Numbered from the stretch's first letter, positions 26,094 through 34,537 are shown. The stretch: DNA of 64,000 bases from Kitasatospora cinereorecta (GCF_024172095.1 NZ_JAMZDX010000003.1:372001-436000); one strand, 5' to 3'. The notes: generated by a model from the letters alone, not told the origin. Translations and numbers: made by a program.

Positions 26094-27368
26094 ATGCGCG
26101 ACGACCTGATCGGACTCTTCCCACCCGGCACCCGGCTCGACGGGGACGGCACCCTGCTGATCGGCGGCTGCCCGGTGACCGACCTGGCCGAGCGGTACGG
26201 CACCCCCGCCCTGCTGGTCGACGAGGGCGCGCTGCGGGCCCGGGCCCGCGCGTACGCCGACGGGCTGGCCGCCCGGTGGCCGAACTCGCGGGTCGTCTTC
26301 GCCTCCAAGGCGTTCCCCTGCACCGCGGTCTACCGGCTGATGGCCGAGGAGGGCCTCGGCGCGGACGTGGCCGGCGGCGGCGAGCTGGCCCTCGCCCTGG
26401 CCGCCGGCACCGACCCGGCCGCCCTGGTGGTGCACGGCAACGCCAGGACCACGGCCGAGCTTCGGGCGGCCGTCGAGGCCGGGGCCGGACTGATCGTCGT
26501 CGACGGCTTCGACGACATCGACCGGCTGGAGCGGATCCTCGCCGACGACCGCTGCGTCCCGGCCAGCGGGGAGCAGGGCGTACTGGTCCGGGTCACCCCG
26601 GACATCCGGCCCGCCACCCACGCGGCCGTCTCCACCGGCCAGGCCGACTCCAAGTTCGGCCTGCTGCCGGCGCCGGCGAAGGAGGCGATCGCCCGGCTGC
26701 GCGGAAGCGACCGGCTGCGCCTGGACGGCGTGCACGTCCACATCGGCTCGCAGATCCTCGACACCGAACCGTTCCGCCGGGCCGTCGAGGCGGTCGCCGC
26801 CCTCGGCGACTTCGCCGTCTACGACCTCGGCGGAGGCCTCGGCGCCCGCTACAGCTACGACGACCACCCGCCGAGCGTCGCCGCCTACCTGGACGCCCTC
26901 ATCGGCGCCGCGCGCGGCGTCCTGCCCGCCACCGCCCGGATCCTGATCGAGCCGGGCCGGTCGATGGTGGCCGAGGCCGGCGTCTCCCTCTACCGGGCGG
27001 TCACCGTCAAGCGCGGCGCCGGCGCGACCTTCGTCGCGGTCGACGGCGGCATGGGCGACAACCTGGAGGTCTCCCTCTACCGGCAGCGCTTCGAGGCCAC
27101 CGTGGCCACCCGGGTCGGCGGCGGCGAGACCTGCCGTCTGGTCGGCCGGCACTGCGAGTCCGGCGACGAACTCGTCACCGGCGTCCCGCTGCGCGACCCG
27201 CGCCCCGGCGACCTGATCGCCGTCCCGGCCACCGGCGCCTACACGTACGCGCTCAGCAACAACTACAACGGCGCGCTCCGGCCACCGGTGGTGTTCTGCC
27301 GCGACGGACGGCACCGGGCGGTGGTGCGCCGGGAGACGTACGCGGACCTGCTGCGCCGCGATCTGTGA
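26094..27368 (+). CDS. lysA: Diaminopimelate decarboxylase-family protein
   Basis: A 424-residue PLP-dependent fold-III decarboxylase of the LysA family. The cofactor Lys lies in VFASKAFPC; VHVHIGSQI and DLGGGLGARY are the phosphate-binding and barrel motifs, and CESGDELV carries the Cys-Glu pair that recognises the D-centre of diaminopimelate. The Cys-Glu-Ser-Gly-Asp motif argues for DAP decarboxylase rather than ornithine or arginine decarboxylase. Streptomycetes usually carry a second lysA in the threonine/homoserine cluster, so this is probably a paralogue. It stands apart from other lysine genes. ATG 26094 has a modest AAAGG site 10 bases upstream. Confidence 0.85.
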   Translation: MRDDLIGLFPPGTRLDGDGTLLIGGCPVTDLAERYGTPALLVDEGALRARARAYADGLAARWPNSRVVFASKAFPCTAVYRLMAEEGLGADVAGGGELALALAAGTDPAALVVHGNARTTAELRAAVEAGAGLIVVDGFDDIDRLERILADDRCVPASGEQGVLVRVTPDIRPATHAAVSTGQADSKFGLLPAPAKEAIARLRGSDRLRLDGVHVHIGSQILDTEPFRRAVEAVAALGDFAVYDLGGGLGARYSYDDHPPSVAAYLDALIGAARGVLPATARILIEPGRSMVAEAGVSLYRAVTVKRGAGATFVAVDGGMGDNLEVSLYRQRFEATVATRVGGGETCRLVGRHCESGDELVTGVPLRDPRPGDLIAVPATGAYTYALSNNYNGALRPPVVFCRDGRHRAVVRRETYADLLRRDL

Positions 27369-27466
27369 GCGGCCGCGGACCGCGAGCGGGTGACCGCGCG
27401 GGCGGCGGGGGCGGGTACTGGTACGGCTCGGGGGCGGGGTGGGTACAGGTACGGCCAGGGGGCGGG

Positions 27467-28108
27467 TCAGGCGCGCAGCGCGAGCGACTCCTGGCGGGCG
27501 ACGGCGTGGACACGGCGCTCGGCCTCCAGCCCGTCGCAGGCGTACGCGCCGAGCTCGACCTGGCGGGCCACGATGCCGCGTTCGGCCCGCATCAGGCGCC
27601 AGCCGCGCCGCACCAGGTACGGCAGGGACTTGCGGCCCTCGCGGACGTCCCGGCCGAAGCGGCGCCAGGCGGTGGTCAGCGGCCCGTTGCGCAGGCACAG
27701 CGCGTCGCCCAGCAAGCCCTCGGCCCGGCACTGCTCGACTATCTCCGCGGCGAAGATGCCCTCGGCGATGAAGGCGGGCGCCTCGCCGAGCTCCAGCGCG
27801 TGGGTGCCGATCCGGCCGTTGTCCGGGATCGAGTACACGGGCACCTCGGCCCGGCCGGTATCGGCCAGCTGCCGGATCGCGGCCAGCGCCTCCTCGCGGT
27901 GCCAGGAGAGCGGGGAGTCCCAGTCGGTGCCGCCGTCCGCGAACTGCGGCAGCGTCGGGTCGTCGCCGTCCTTGTAGAAGTCGTCGAGCTGGAGCACCGG
28001 CAGGCCGCTGCGCTCGGCCAGTGAGGACTTCCCCGATCCCGACGGTCCCGAGAGCAGGATCACGCGGGCACGGGAGGTCGCACGACGATTCAGCGGGGAG
28101 TCACTCAC
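27467..28108 (-). CDS. Uridine kinase-like P-loop kinase
   Basis: A 213-residue P-loop NTPase with Walker A GPSGSGKSSL near residue 20, a LQLDDFYKDGDDPTLPQ substrate loop and DWDSPLSWHREEALAAI, a pattern of uridine kinases (phosphorylating uridine/cytidine). It has an intact lid region rich in Arg (RRFGRDVREGRKS). It fits the local nucleoside theme but has no CTACGCGCGTAG site upstream. ATG 28108 is a good start. It is longer at the C-terminus than classic Udk and has diverged in sequence, so the substrate should be tested. Confidence 0.78.
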   Translation of the reverse strand: MSDSPLNRRATSRARVILLSGPSGSGKSSLAERSGLPVLQLDDFYKDGDDPTLPQFADGGTDWDSPLSWHREEALAAIRQLADTGRAEVPVYSIPDNGRIGTHALELGEAPAFIAEGIFAAEIVEQCRAEGLLGDALCLRNGPLTTAWRRFGRDVREGRKSLPYLVRRGWRLMRAERGIVARQVELGAYACDGLEAERRVHAVARQESLALRA

Positions 28109-28154
28109 GAGACACCAGTCTGACGCATCGGAACCCCCAGCCGAAACCCGCCGG

Positions 28155-28550
28155 TCAGCGGACGCCGGCCAGCCCGAGTCTCAGCGCCGGCAGGTACTGG
28201 CTGTGAACCTGCAGGTAGACCGGTGTTTCCCCGGCCGACGGGTGGTAGACGACGGCCGACCGGTCCTGGTCGTACCAGGCTTTCGGCTCCGGGTCGTGAC
28301 GTTCGCCACCGACCGCGAACCGCAGGCACGGGTACGCCCGGGAGCCGAACGCGGCGGTCGGTCGGCCCGGCGTGAGCAGCACGCTGCCGTCGGTGTACCG
28401 GGCGGGCCAGCCGGGCCGCTCAGACCGGGCGGAGCACGGTATCCGGGCCGGCAGGCCCGTCTGCAGGCGGCGCCTTGCCCGGCGGGCGCGCACCGCCCGG
28501 AACGGTCCGTCCCCCACCAGTACCGCCACGTCGGCCAGGATCTCCCACAC
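28155..28550 (-). CDS. Hypothetical protein with N-terminal hydrophobic segment
   Basis: A 131-residue protein read from GTG 28550, which has a textbook GGGAGGGG ribosome site 2-4 bases upstream. Starts further out (to 28769) would add a stretch with poor codon bias. It begins with a weak hydrophobic segment (WEILADVAVLVG), then a basic RAVRARRARRRL run and a globular part with CSARSERPGWPARY and GSRAYPCLRFAVGG. The layout recalls DUF2550-type membrane proteins but I cannot assign it. It lies 46 bp before the uridine-kinase-like gene's start on the same strand and may be its upstream operon partner. Confidence 0.6.
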   Translation of the reverse strand: MWEILADVAVLVGDGPFRAVRARRARRRLQTGLPARIPCSARSERPGWPARYTDGSVLLTPGRPTAAFGSRAYPCLRFAVGGERHDPEPKAWYDQDRSAVVYHPSAGETPVYLQVHSQYLPALRLGLAGVR

Positions 28551-28893
28551 GGCCCCTCCCACGGTTGTCGTCGAGGGCTCCAGGATGGCCGCCGGCACCC
28601 CGTCCGCGCGTCCACCGATCGGCTGGACCCGCGACGACGAAAGTCGGACCCCGAGGCGTCCGAGCGGGCCCGGTACCCCGGACGATCGGCAGACCCGGTG
28701 GCAGCCGGTCGACGGACCCGACGGCGGCCGCTCGATCGGTCCGGGGGCAGACAGTCGACGGGCCCGCACCAGGGGGGGGAGAGTGCGGGCCCGTCACGGC
28801 CGTCCGGGCCCCCGGGGGGGGTTGGGGCACGGGGGACGGCCGGTCTGTGTGGAGTTGTCCCGGTCGGCGCCGCTCCGGGTCGACCGCGGAGGC
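28551..28893. other. Intergenic stretch with two hairpins and G-tracts
   Basis: No convincing gene. It contains a perfect 12-bp stem ACGGGCCCGCAC / GTGCGGGCCCGT (28758-28769 with 28783-28794) with a nine-G loop tract, then a second stem GGCCGTCC/GGACGGCC (28798-28805 with 28834-28841) enclosing an eight-G tract. Both follow the minus-strand aldehyde dehydrogenase operon and probably terminate it. Confidence 0.65.
28758..28794 (-). terminator. Terminator of the deoC-ALDH operon
   Basis: Perfect 12-bp stem with a 13-base G-rich loop, about 100 bases past the last gene of the minus-strand operon. Confidence 0.65.
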
Positions 28894-29796
28894 TCAGATG
28901 CCCATCGGGTGCCAGACCGTCTTGGTCTCCAGGAACGAGAGCAGACGCTCGGTTCCGGGCGCATCGGTCCAGTCCAGTGCGGACTGGTCCTCGGCGGGCC
29001 GGAGCACTCGCTTCAATGTATCCGCGGCGGACGCCTCCAGGGCCGCCGCCGCGCCGGGACCCTCGACGGCGATCGCACCGGCCAGGTCGAGCGCGTTGAT
29101 GTCCTGGTGCGAGGCCAGCGTCGGGGCGATGTCGGCGGTCCGGCCGGAGATAATGTTGACCACGCCGCCCGGCACGTCGGAGGTGGCCAGTACCTCGCCG
29201 AGCGAGAGCGCCGGCAGCGGCGCGTCGGCGGCCGCGGCCACCACGACGGTGTTGCCGGTGGCGATCGCCGGGGCGATCACCGACACCAGGCCGAGGAAGG
29301 AGAAGCCGGTGCCGCGCTGCGGCGCCACCACGCCGACCACACCGGTCGGCTCCGGGGTGGACAGGTTGAAGTACGGCCCGGCGACCGGGTTGGCGCCGCC
29401 CGCGATCTGGGCCACCTTGTCGGTCCAGCCCGCGTACCAGACCCAGCGGTCGATGGCGGCGTCCACCAGGGCGGCCGCCTTCTTGGCGCTCAGGCCCTCG
29501 GCCGTCGCCACCTCGGCGGTGAACTGCTCGCGGCGGCCCTGCAGCATCTCGGCGACCCGGTAGAGCACCTGGCCGCGGTTGTACGCGGTGGTGCCGGCCC
29601 AGCCCTTGACCGCCGCGCGAGCGGCGAGCACCGCGTCGCGGGTGTCCTTGCGGGTGCCGAGCGGGGCGTTGGCGAGCCACTGACCCTTGGAGTCCGTCAC
29701 CTCGTACACCCGCCCGCTCTCGGACCGCGGGAACTTCCCGCCGACGTACAGCTTGTAGGTCTTGAGGACCTCAAGACGCGCGATGACATCAGACAT
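28894..29796 (-). CDS. Truncated aldehyde dehydrogenase homologue without catalytic Cys
   Basis: A 300-residue protein with the NAD-binding half of an aldehyde dehydrogenase (KLYVGGKFPRSESGRVYEVTD..., VVGVVAPQRGTGFSFL, ATGNTVVVAAAADAP, GGVVNIISG). It stops before the catalytic domain: no GQxC motif exists and the FTGS strand is replaced by LDLAGAIAVEG. It overlaps the full-length ALDH gene by 8 bp and is third in the deoC operon. The pair matches the two-domain ALDH16 family, where a full ALDH domain is fused to a second, inactive one. A structural or regulatory subunit of the adjacent enzyme is inferred. Confidence 0.85.
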   Translation of the reverse strand: MSDVIARLEVLKTYKLYVGGKFPRSESGRVYEVTDSKGQWLANAPLGTRKDTRDAVLAARAAVKGWAGTTAYNRGQVLYRVAEMLQGRREQFTAEVATAEGLSAKKAAALVDAAIDRWVWYAGWTDKVAQIAGGANPVAGPYFNLSTPEPTGVVGVVAPQRGTGFSFLGLVSVIAPAIATGNTVVVAAAADAPLPALSLGEVLATSDVPGGVVNIISGRTADIAPTLASHQDINALDLAGAIAVEGPGAAAALEASAADTLKRVLRPAEDQSALDWTDAPGTERLLSFLETKTVWHPMGI

Positions 29797-31264
29797 CGAG
29801 GTAGGCCTCCAGACCGTGGCGGCCACCCTCGCGGCCGTAGCCCGACTCCTTGTAACCGCCGAACGGCGAGGTCGGGTCGAACTTGTTGAAGGTGTTCGCC
29901 CAGACGACGCCGGCCTTGAGCCGGTTCGCCATCCAGAGGATCCGCGAGCCCTTCTCGGTCCAGATGCCGGCCGACAGGCCGTACGGGGTGTTGTTGGCCT
30001 TCTCGACCGCCTCGGCGGGGGTGCGGAAGGTCAGCACCGACAGGACCGGCCCGAAGATCTCCTCCTGGGCGATCCGGTGGGCCTGGGACACGCCGGTGAA
30101 CAGGGTCGGCCGGAACCAGAAGCCGTTGCCCGGCAGCTCGCACGCCGGCGACCAGCGCTCGGCGCCCTCGGCCTCGCCGGCCGCGGTCAGCGCGGTGATC
30201 CGGGCCAGCTGCTCGGCCGAGTTGATCGCGCCGATGTCGGTGTTCTTGTCCAGCGGGTCGCCGACCCGCAGGGTGCCCATCCGGCGCTTGAGCGCGTCCA
30301 GCAGCTCGTCCTGGATCGACTCCTGGACCAGCAGCCGGCTGCCCGCGCAGCACACGTGGCCCTGGTTGAAGAAGATGCCGTTGACGATGCCCTCGACCGC
30401 CTGGTCGATCGGCGCGTCGTCGAAGACGATGTTGGCGGCCTTGCCGCCGAGCTCCAGCGAGAGCTTCTTGCGGGTGCCGGCCAGCTGCTTGGCGATCGCC
30501 CGGCCGACCGGGGTGGAGCCGGTGAAGGCCACCTTGTTGACGTCCGGGTGCGCGGTCAGCGCCGCGCCGGTCCGCCCGTCACCGGTGACGATGTTGACCA
30601 CGCCCTTGGGCAGGCCCGCCTGGCGGCAGATCTCGGCGAAGCGCAGCGCGGTCAGCGGGGTGGTCTCGGCCGGCTTCAGCACCACCGTGTTGCCGGTGGC
30701 CAGCGCCGGGGCGATCTTCCACGCCAGCATCAGCAGCGGGAAGTTCCACGGGATGACCTGGCCGGCCACGCCGAGCGGCTTCGGGTTGGCCCCGTAACCG
30801 GCGTAGTCCAGCTTGTCGGCCCAGCCCGCGTAGTAGAAGAAGTGCGCGGCGACCAGCGGCAGGTCGACGTCACGGGTCTCGCGGATCGGCTTGCCGTTGT
30901 CGATCGACTCCAGCACGGCCAGCTCGCGGGAGCGCTCCTGGACGATCCGGGCGATCCGGAACAGGTACTTGGCGCGCTCGCTGCCCGGCAGCGCCGACCA
31001 GTCGGCGAAGGCCTTGCGGGCGGCGGTGACCGCGCGGTCCACATCCTCGTCGGTGCCCTGCGCGAACTCCGCCAGCACCTGCTCGGTGGCCGGGTTGACG
31101 GTCTTCAGCGCCTCGCTGCCGGAGGAGTCGACGAACTCGCCGCCGATGAAGTGACCGTACGAGCTCGCGATGTCGCCGGCCGCGGCGGGCGACTCGGGAG
31201 CGGGGGCGTACTCGAAGAGGCCGGACTTCTTCACCGGCTCCTCGACGTTCTTGTTCTTGGCCAT
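29789..31264 (-). CDS. Aldehyde dehydrogenase (NAD-dependent)
   Basis: A complete 491-residue aldehyde dehydrogenase. Landmarks: VIPWNFPLLM, GNTVVLKPAETTPL, FTGSTPVGR, catalytic Glu in LELGGK, catalytic Cys in FNQGHVCCAGSR and the C-terminal PFGGYKESGYGREGG. It starts five bases after the deoC stop, with TGAGGAA as ribosome site. Because DeoC releases acetaldehyde, oxidation of acetaldehyde to acetate (or acetyl-CoA-independent detoxification) is the likely job. The N-terminal ~40 residues before the ALDH fold are an extra charged/Pro-rich stretch. Confidence 0.92.
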   Translation of the reverse strand: MAKNKNVEEPVKKSGLFEYAPAPESPAAAGDIASSYGHFIGGEFVDSSGSEALKTVNPATEQVLAEFAQGTDEDVDRAVTAARKAFADWSALPGSERAKYLFRIARIVQERSRELAVLESIDNGKPIRETRDVDLPLVAAHFFYYAGWADKLDYAGYGANPKPLGVAGQVIPWNFPLLMLAWKIAPALATGNTVVLKPAETTPLTALRFAEICRQAGLPKGVVNIVTGDGRTGAALTAHPDVNKVAFTGSTPVGRAIAKQLAGTRKKLSLELGGKAANIVFDDAPIDQAVEGIVNGIFFNQGHVCCAGSRLLVQESIQDELLDALKRRMGTLRVGDPLDKNTDIGAINSAEQLARITALTAAGEAEGAERWSPACELPGNGFWFRPTLFTGVSQAHRIAQEEIFGPVLSVLTFRTPAEAVEKANNTPYGLSAGIWTEKGSRILWMANRLKAGVVWANTFNKFDPTSPFGGYKESGYGREGGRHGLEAYLDV

Positions 31265-31269
31265 GTTCC

Positions 31270-32262
31270 TCAGTCCACCGTCACGTAGTCGGGACCGGAG
31301 TACCGTCCGGTGGTCAGCTTCTGGCGCTGCATCAGCAGGTCGTTGAGCAGGCTGGAGGCACCGAAGCGGAACCAGTGCGGGGTCAGCCAGTCGTCGCCCA
31401 GGGTCTCGTTCACCATCACCAGGTACTTCATCGCGTCCTTGGTGGTGCGGATGCCGCCGGCCGGCTTCACGCCCACCTGGACTCCAGTCTGCGCCTTGAA
31501 GTCGCGGACGGCCTCGAGCATCAGCAGGGTCACCGGGGGAGTCGCGTTGACCGCGACCTTGCCGGTGGAGGTCTTGATGAAGTCGGCGCCGGCCAGCATC
31601 GCCAGCCAGGAGGCGCGGCGCACGTTGTCGTACGTCTGCAGCTCGCCGGTCTCGAAGATCACCTTCAGGTGGGCGGCGGTGCCGTCGGGACGCCTGCACG
31701 CCTCCTTGACGGCGACGATCTCGTTGAAGACGTCCAGGTAGCGGCCGGAGAGGAAGGCCCCCCGGTCGATCACCATGTCGATCTCGTCGGCGCCGGCGGC
31801 GACCGCGTCGGCGGTGTCGGCCAGCTTCACCGGGAGGGCGGCCCGGCCGGCCGGGAAGGCGGTGGCGACCGAGGCGACCTGGATCGCCGTGCCGCGCAGC
31901 GCGTCCTTGGCGGTGGCGACCATGTCCGGATAGACGCAGATCGCGGCCACCCGCGGGGTGCCCGGGTCGGACGGGTCGGGGGTGCGGCCCTTGGCGCAGA
32001 GCGCCCGGACCTTGCCGACCGTGTCCGCGCCTTCGAGCGTGGTCAGGTCGATCATCGAGATGGCCAGGTCGATGGCGTACGCCTTGGCCGTGGTCTTGAT
32101 CGAACGGGTGCCGAGCGTGGCGGCGCGGGCCTCCAGGCCGACCTGGTCGACGCCGGGCAGGCCGTGCAGGAAGCGGCGGAGCGAGGCCTCGGACGCCGCA
32201 ACGTCCGCGAGACCGCTGCCCGCAGCACCGGGGGCATTGGCTGCAAGAGTGGACATAGTCAC
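31270..32262 (-). CDS. deoC: Deoxyribose-phosphate aldolase
   Basis: Cleaves 2-deoxyribose 5-phosphate to glyceraldehyde 3-phosphate and acetaldehyde, the last step of deoxynucleoside catabolism. The Schiff-base Lys lies in ADFIKTSTGKV; EIDMVIDRGAFLSG and GVKPAGGIRTTKDAMKYLV are family motifs. It is longer (about 330 residues) than the E. coli enzyme because of an N-terminal extension typical of actinobacterial forms. GTG 32262 is chosen: it lies six bases after the -10-like TATGCT, matching add and punA; ATG 32256 is the alternative. First gene of a three-gene operon with both aldehyde dehydrogenases. Confidence 0.92.
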   Translation of the reverse strand: MTMSTLAANAPGAAGSGLADVAASEASLRRFLHGLPGVDQVGLEARAATLGTRSIKTTAKAYAIDLAISMIDLTTLEGADTVGKVRALCAKGRTPDPSDPGTPRVAAICVYPDMVATAKDALRGTAIQVASVATAFPAGRAALPVKLADTADAVAAGADEIDMVIDRGAFLSGRYLDVFNEIVAVKEACRRPDGTAAHLKVIFETGELQTYDNVRRASWLAMLAGADFIKTSTGKVAVNATPPVTLLMLEAVRDFKAQTGVQVGVKPAGGIRTTKDAMKYLVMVNETLGDDWLTPHWFRFGASSLLNDLLMQRQKLTTGRYSGPDYVTVD

Positions 32263-32268
32263 CAGAGC

Positions 32269-32287
32269 AGCATATCTACGCGCGTAG
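32269..32287 (-). promoter_or_regulatory. Nucleoside operator and -10 of deoC
   Basis: Perfect CTACGCGCGTAG (32276-32287). On the minus strand it is followed after one base by TATGCT (32274-32269), then six bases to GTG. Same geometry as add. Confidence 0.75.
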
Positions 32288-32345
32288 GAGGGCGGTAGGG
32301 GAGGGCGGTTTCGATGCGGGACCGAGATATCCGGGCGCAACCTGA

Positions 32346-32382
32346 GGTTGACAGTCGGAGGGTGTCAACCTACGGTTGACAC
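32346..32382 (+). promoter_or_regulatory. Promoter and palindromic operator of the Clp-N/HTH gene
   Basis: TTGACA (32348-32353), 17-bp spacer, TACGGT (32371-32376). A palindrome with 9-bp arms GTGTCAACC (32362-32370) and GGTTGACAC (32374-32382) covers the -10 and ends at the ATG. A third GGTTGACA half-site (32346-32353) overlaps the -35. The predicted start site is at the ATG, so the mRNA is probably leaderless. Confidence 0.8.
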
Positions 32383-33132
32383 ATGGCGAACTCCGCGGGC
32401 AAGAACCCGCAGATCCGGCTCGACGACCTCATCGACGGCATCAAGAACACCCACCCCGAGGCGCTCGACCAGCTCACCAACGCGGTCCTCGTCGCCGAAC
32501 ACCTCGGCGACGTCGCGGACCACCTCATCGGCCACTTCGTCGACCAGGCCCGCCGCTCCGGCGCCTCCTGGACCGACATCGGCCGCAGCATGGGCGTCAC
32601 CCGGCAGGCCGCCCAGAAGCGCTTCGTCCCCAAGGACCCGGCCGGCGGCGGCAACGACCTCGACCCCAGCCAGGGCTTCAACCGCTTCACCACCCGCGCC
32701 CGCCAGGTCGTCGTCGCCTCCCAGGAGGAGGCCCGGGCCGGTGGCCACCCCGAGATCCGCACCGAACACCTCGTCCTCGGCCTGCTCGCCGAACCGGAGG
32801 CGCTCGCCGCCGCCACCCTCGTCGGCCAGGGCGTCAGCCTCGACGCCGTCCGCGCCGCCGCCACCGAGCGGCTCCCCGAGCCCCAGGACGACCTCCCCGC
32901 CCTCATCCCCTTCGACGCCGGCGCCAAGAAGGTCCTCGAACTCACCTTCCGCGAGGCCCTCCGCCTCGGCCACAACTACGTCGGCACCGAGCACATCCTG
33001 CTCGCCCTCCTCGAACAGGAGGACGAGAACGGCGTCCTGGCCGGCCTCGGCCTCGACAAGGACACCGTCGGCCCCGCGGTCGAAACCGCCGTCGCCGCCG
33101 TCCTGGAGGCCCGCGAAGCCGGTGACGCCTGA
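32383..33132 (+). CDS. HTH protein with duplicated Clp N-terminal domains
   Basis: A 249-residue protein. Residues ~1-85 hold a helix-turn-helix (SWTDIGRSMGVTRQAAQKRF); the rest is two Clp_N repeats (FTTRARQVVVASQEEARAGG..., EIRTEHLVLGLL; and HNYVGTEHILLALL). No AAA+ ATPase domain follows, so it is not a chaperone but an adaptor or regulator that carries the ClpC substrate-recognition fold. The operator spanning its own promoter suggests autorepression. A link between protein quality control and transcription is inferred. Codon usage is extremely C-rich, indicating high expression. Confidence 0.85.
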   Translation: MANSAGKNPQIRLDDLIDGIKNTHPEALDQLTNAVLVAEHLGDVADHLIGHFVDQARRSGASWTDIGRSMGVTRQAAQKRFVPKDPAGGGNDLDPSQGFNRFTTRARQVVVASQEEARAGGHPEIRTEHLVLGLLAEPEALAAATLVGQGVSLDAVRAAATERLPEPQDDLPALIPFDAGAKKVLELTFREALRLGHNYVGTEHILLALLEQEDENGVLAGLGLDKDTVGPAVETAVAAVLEAREAGDA

Positions 33133-33138
33133 GCGGGC

Positions 33139-33800
33139 TCAGCGCTCGTCGGCGTGCCTGACCAGCACCTCGTGCGCGACCCGCGACAGCTGCTCCGGAC
33201 TGGGCAGCAGCGGCCGCATCTCGGCGGGGAGCGTCTGGTACGTCGTCACCGCGAGCGGCTGGGCGGTGCCACCTCCTCGTCCCGGTGCGCGGCGATCAGG
33301 ACGCCCAGCGTCCGGTCGTCGCGCTCGGGGTCGCGGACCTTGTCGTTGTTGAGTGCGAGGGCCTGCCGGAGGTGGAGCTCCGTCTGGATGTGATGGATCA
33401 GGACGTTGCGCGACCAGCCGTGCTGGACTGCCTGCTGGGCGTAGAAATCCCTGGTCGGACGGTCGTCCAGGGAGTCGAGAAGGGTCCGGATGTGGCCCCA
33501 CGGCAATTGGGCCACAGCTTGTGGCCTAATTTCCTCGGGCCAGACAGCAGCCATGTGCTGCATGTACCGGAGCGACCGGGGAGAGTAGCCCCGTTGGCCG
33601 GGAAAGCTGGTGCGGAGATCCAGCGAGAGTCGGTCGACGACTTTGGTGCCCCACCGCTCCTGGGCCTGCCGCTCGAGAATGATGCGGCCGATCCGCCAGT
33701 AGTGGGTGATGAGTTCGGTGTCCACCACCCGGTGCACCCGGACGTGGGCCGGCCGCTTCGATCTCGGCCAAAGCGGTACCTACTCGCCGGTAATAATTTG
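33139..33800 (-). pseudogene. Decayed DUF1016 (YhcG-type) nuclease gene
   Basis: Three reading frames carry pieces of one DUF1016 protein in order. The N-terminal bit (ALAEIEAA, about 33760-33790) is in one frame; the DUF1016_N body (ELITHYWRIGRIILERQ through RNVLIHHIQTELHLRQ, 33737-33350) in a second; and the C-terminal end (PLAVTTYQTLPAEMRPLLPSPEQL, to 33139) in a third. The PD-(D/E)XK nuclease core normally found between them is missing: the text runs straight from the N domain to RTLGVLIAAHRDEE. Two frameshifts and an internal deletion make it non-functional. Its start abuts a large palindrome. Confidence 0.82.
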
Positions 33801-33832
33801 CGCCGCAGGCTGCGGCGCAAATTGTCACCGGC
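33786..33832. repeat. 47-bp near-perfect palindrome
   Basis: Inner arms AATTTGCGCCGCA (33795-33807) and TGCGGCGCAAATT (33811-33823) are perfect around a 3-base loop; outer arms GCCGGT / ACCGGC continue outside short mismatches. It is AT-richer than its surroundings and sits between the pseudogene and a TetR gene. Could be a mobile palindromic element, a terminator or an operator. Confidence 0.7.
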
Positions 33833-33855
33833 AGGTAGCTGGAGACAATGGGCGC

Positions 33856-34467
33856 GTGAGTGGTGAGGAGAAGCAGCCCGTAGCGAAGAAGCGGACCGGT
33901 CGGCGGCCCGGGGGTGAGGACACCCGGGGGGCCGTGTTGGCGGCGGCGCGGGCGGAGTTCGGGGCGCGCGGGTACCAGAAGGCCAGCATGCGGGCGATCG
34001 CCCGGGCGGCGGGGGTGGATGCGGCGCTGTTGCACCACTACTTCGGCAGCAAGGACCGCCTGTTCATGGCGGCGCTGGAGTTCCCGATCGATCCGCGGGT
34101 GGTGGTGGAGCGGGTGCTGGCGGGGGACCGGGCGACGGTCGGGGAGCGGGTGGCGGCGTTCGTGCTGGGGCTGTGGGAGCAGCCGGCGGTGCGGGACCGG
34201 CTGCTGGCGCTGTTGCGGACGGCGGCGGCGAGCGAGGAGGTCGCGGCGCTGGTCCGCGGCTTCATGGTGACCGAGCTGGTGGGCCGGTTGGCGGCCGAAC
34301 TCGATGTCGATCAACCGGAGTTGCGGGTCGAGTTGGTGATGTCGCAGATCGTCGGCCTGGCGATGGCCCGGTACGTGATCGGGGCGGAGCCGCTGGCGTC
34401 GGCCGCGCCGGAGGAGATCCTCCCGCTGCTGGGCCGGACGGTGCAGCTCTATCTGGCGGCCCCCTGA
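33856..34467 (+). CDS. TetR-family transcriptional regulator
   Basis: A 203-residue TetR/AcrR repressor. The HTH is clear (ARAEFGARGYQKASMRAIARAAGVDAALLHHYFGSKD without the break shown in full families), and the C-terminal ligand domain runs to TVQLYLAAP. GTG 33856 is chosen; an N-terminal basic stretch (KKRTGRRPGG) precedes the HTH. Its target is not obvious: the exporter at 35.7-37.2 kb lies two genes downstream. The large palindrome 24 bp upstream could be its operator. Confidence 0.88.
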   Translation: MSGEEKQPVAKKRTGRRPGGEDTRGAVLAAARAEFGARGYQKASMRAIARAAGVDAALLHHYFGSKDRLFMAALEFPIDPRVVVERVLAGDRATVGERVAAFVLGLWEQPAVRDRLLALLRTAAASEEVAALVRGFMVTELVGRLAAELDVDQPELRVELVMSQIVGLAMARYVIGAEPLASAAPEEILPLLGRTVQLYLAAP

Positions 34468-34515
34468 GCGGACGTACCGTCAGGACTCGGCCCGCAGGTC
34501 TCTTGTCACAATCGG

Positions 34516-34528
34516 TTTGCAATGCAAA
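34516..34528 (+). promoter_or_regulatory. Possible operator before the membrane protein/wHTH operon
   Basis: TTTGC-AAT-GCAAA perfect inverted repeat, 10 bp before the ATG at 34538. It is unusually AT-rich for this genome and probably bound by the wHTH protein encoded by the second gene. Confidence 0.55.
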
Positions 34529-34537
34529 GCTGACTGC

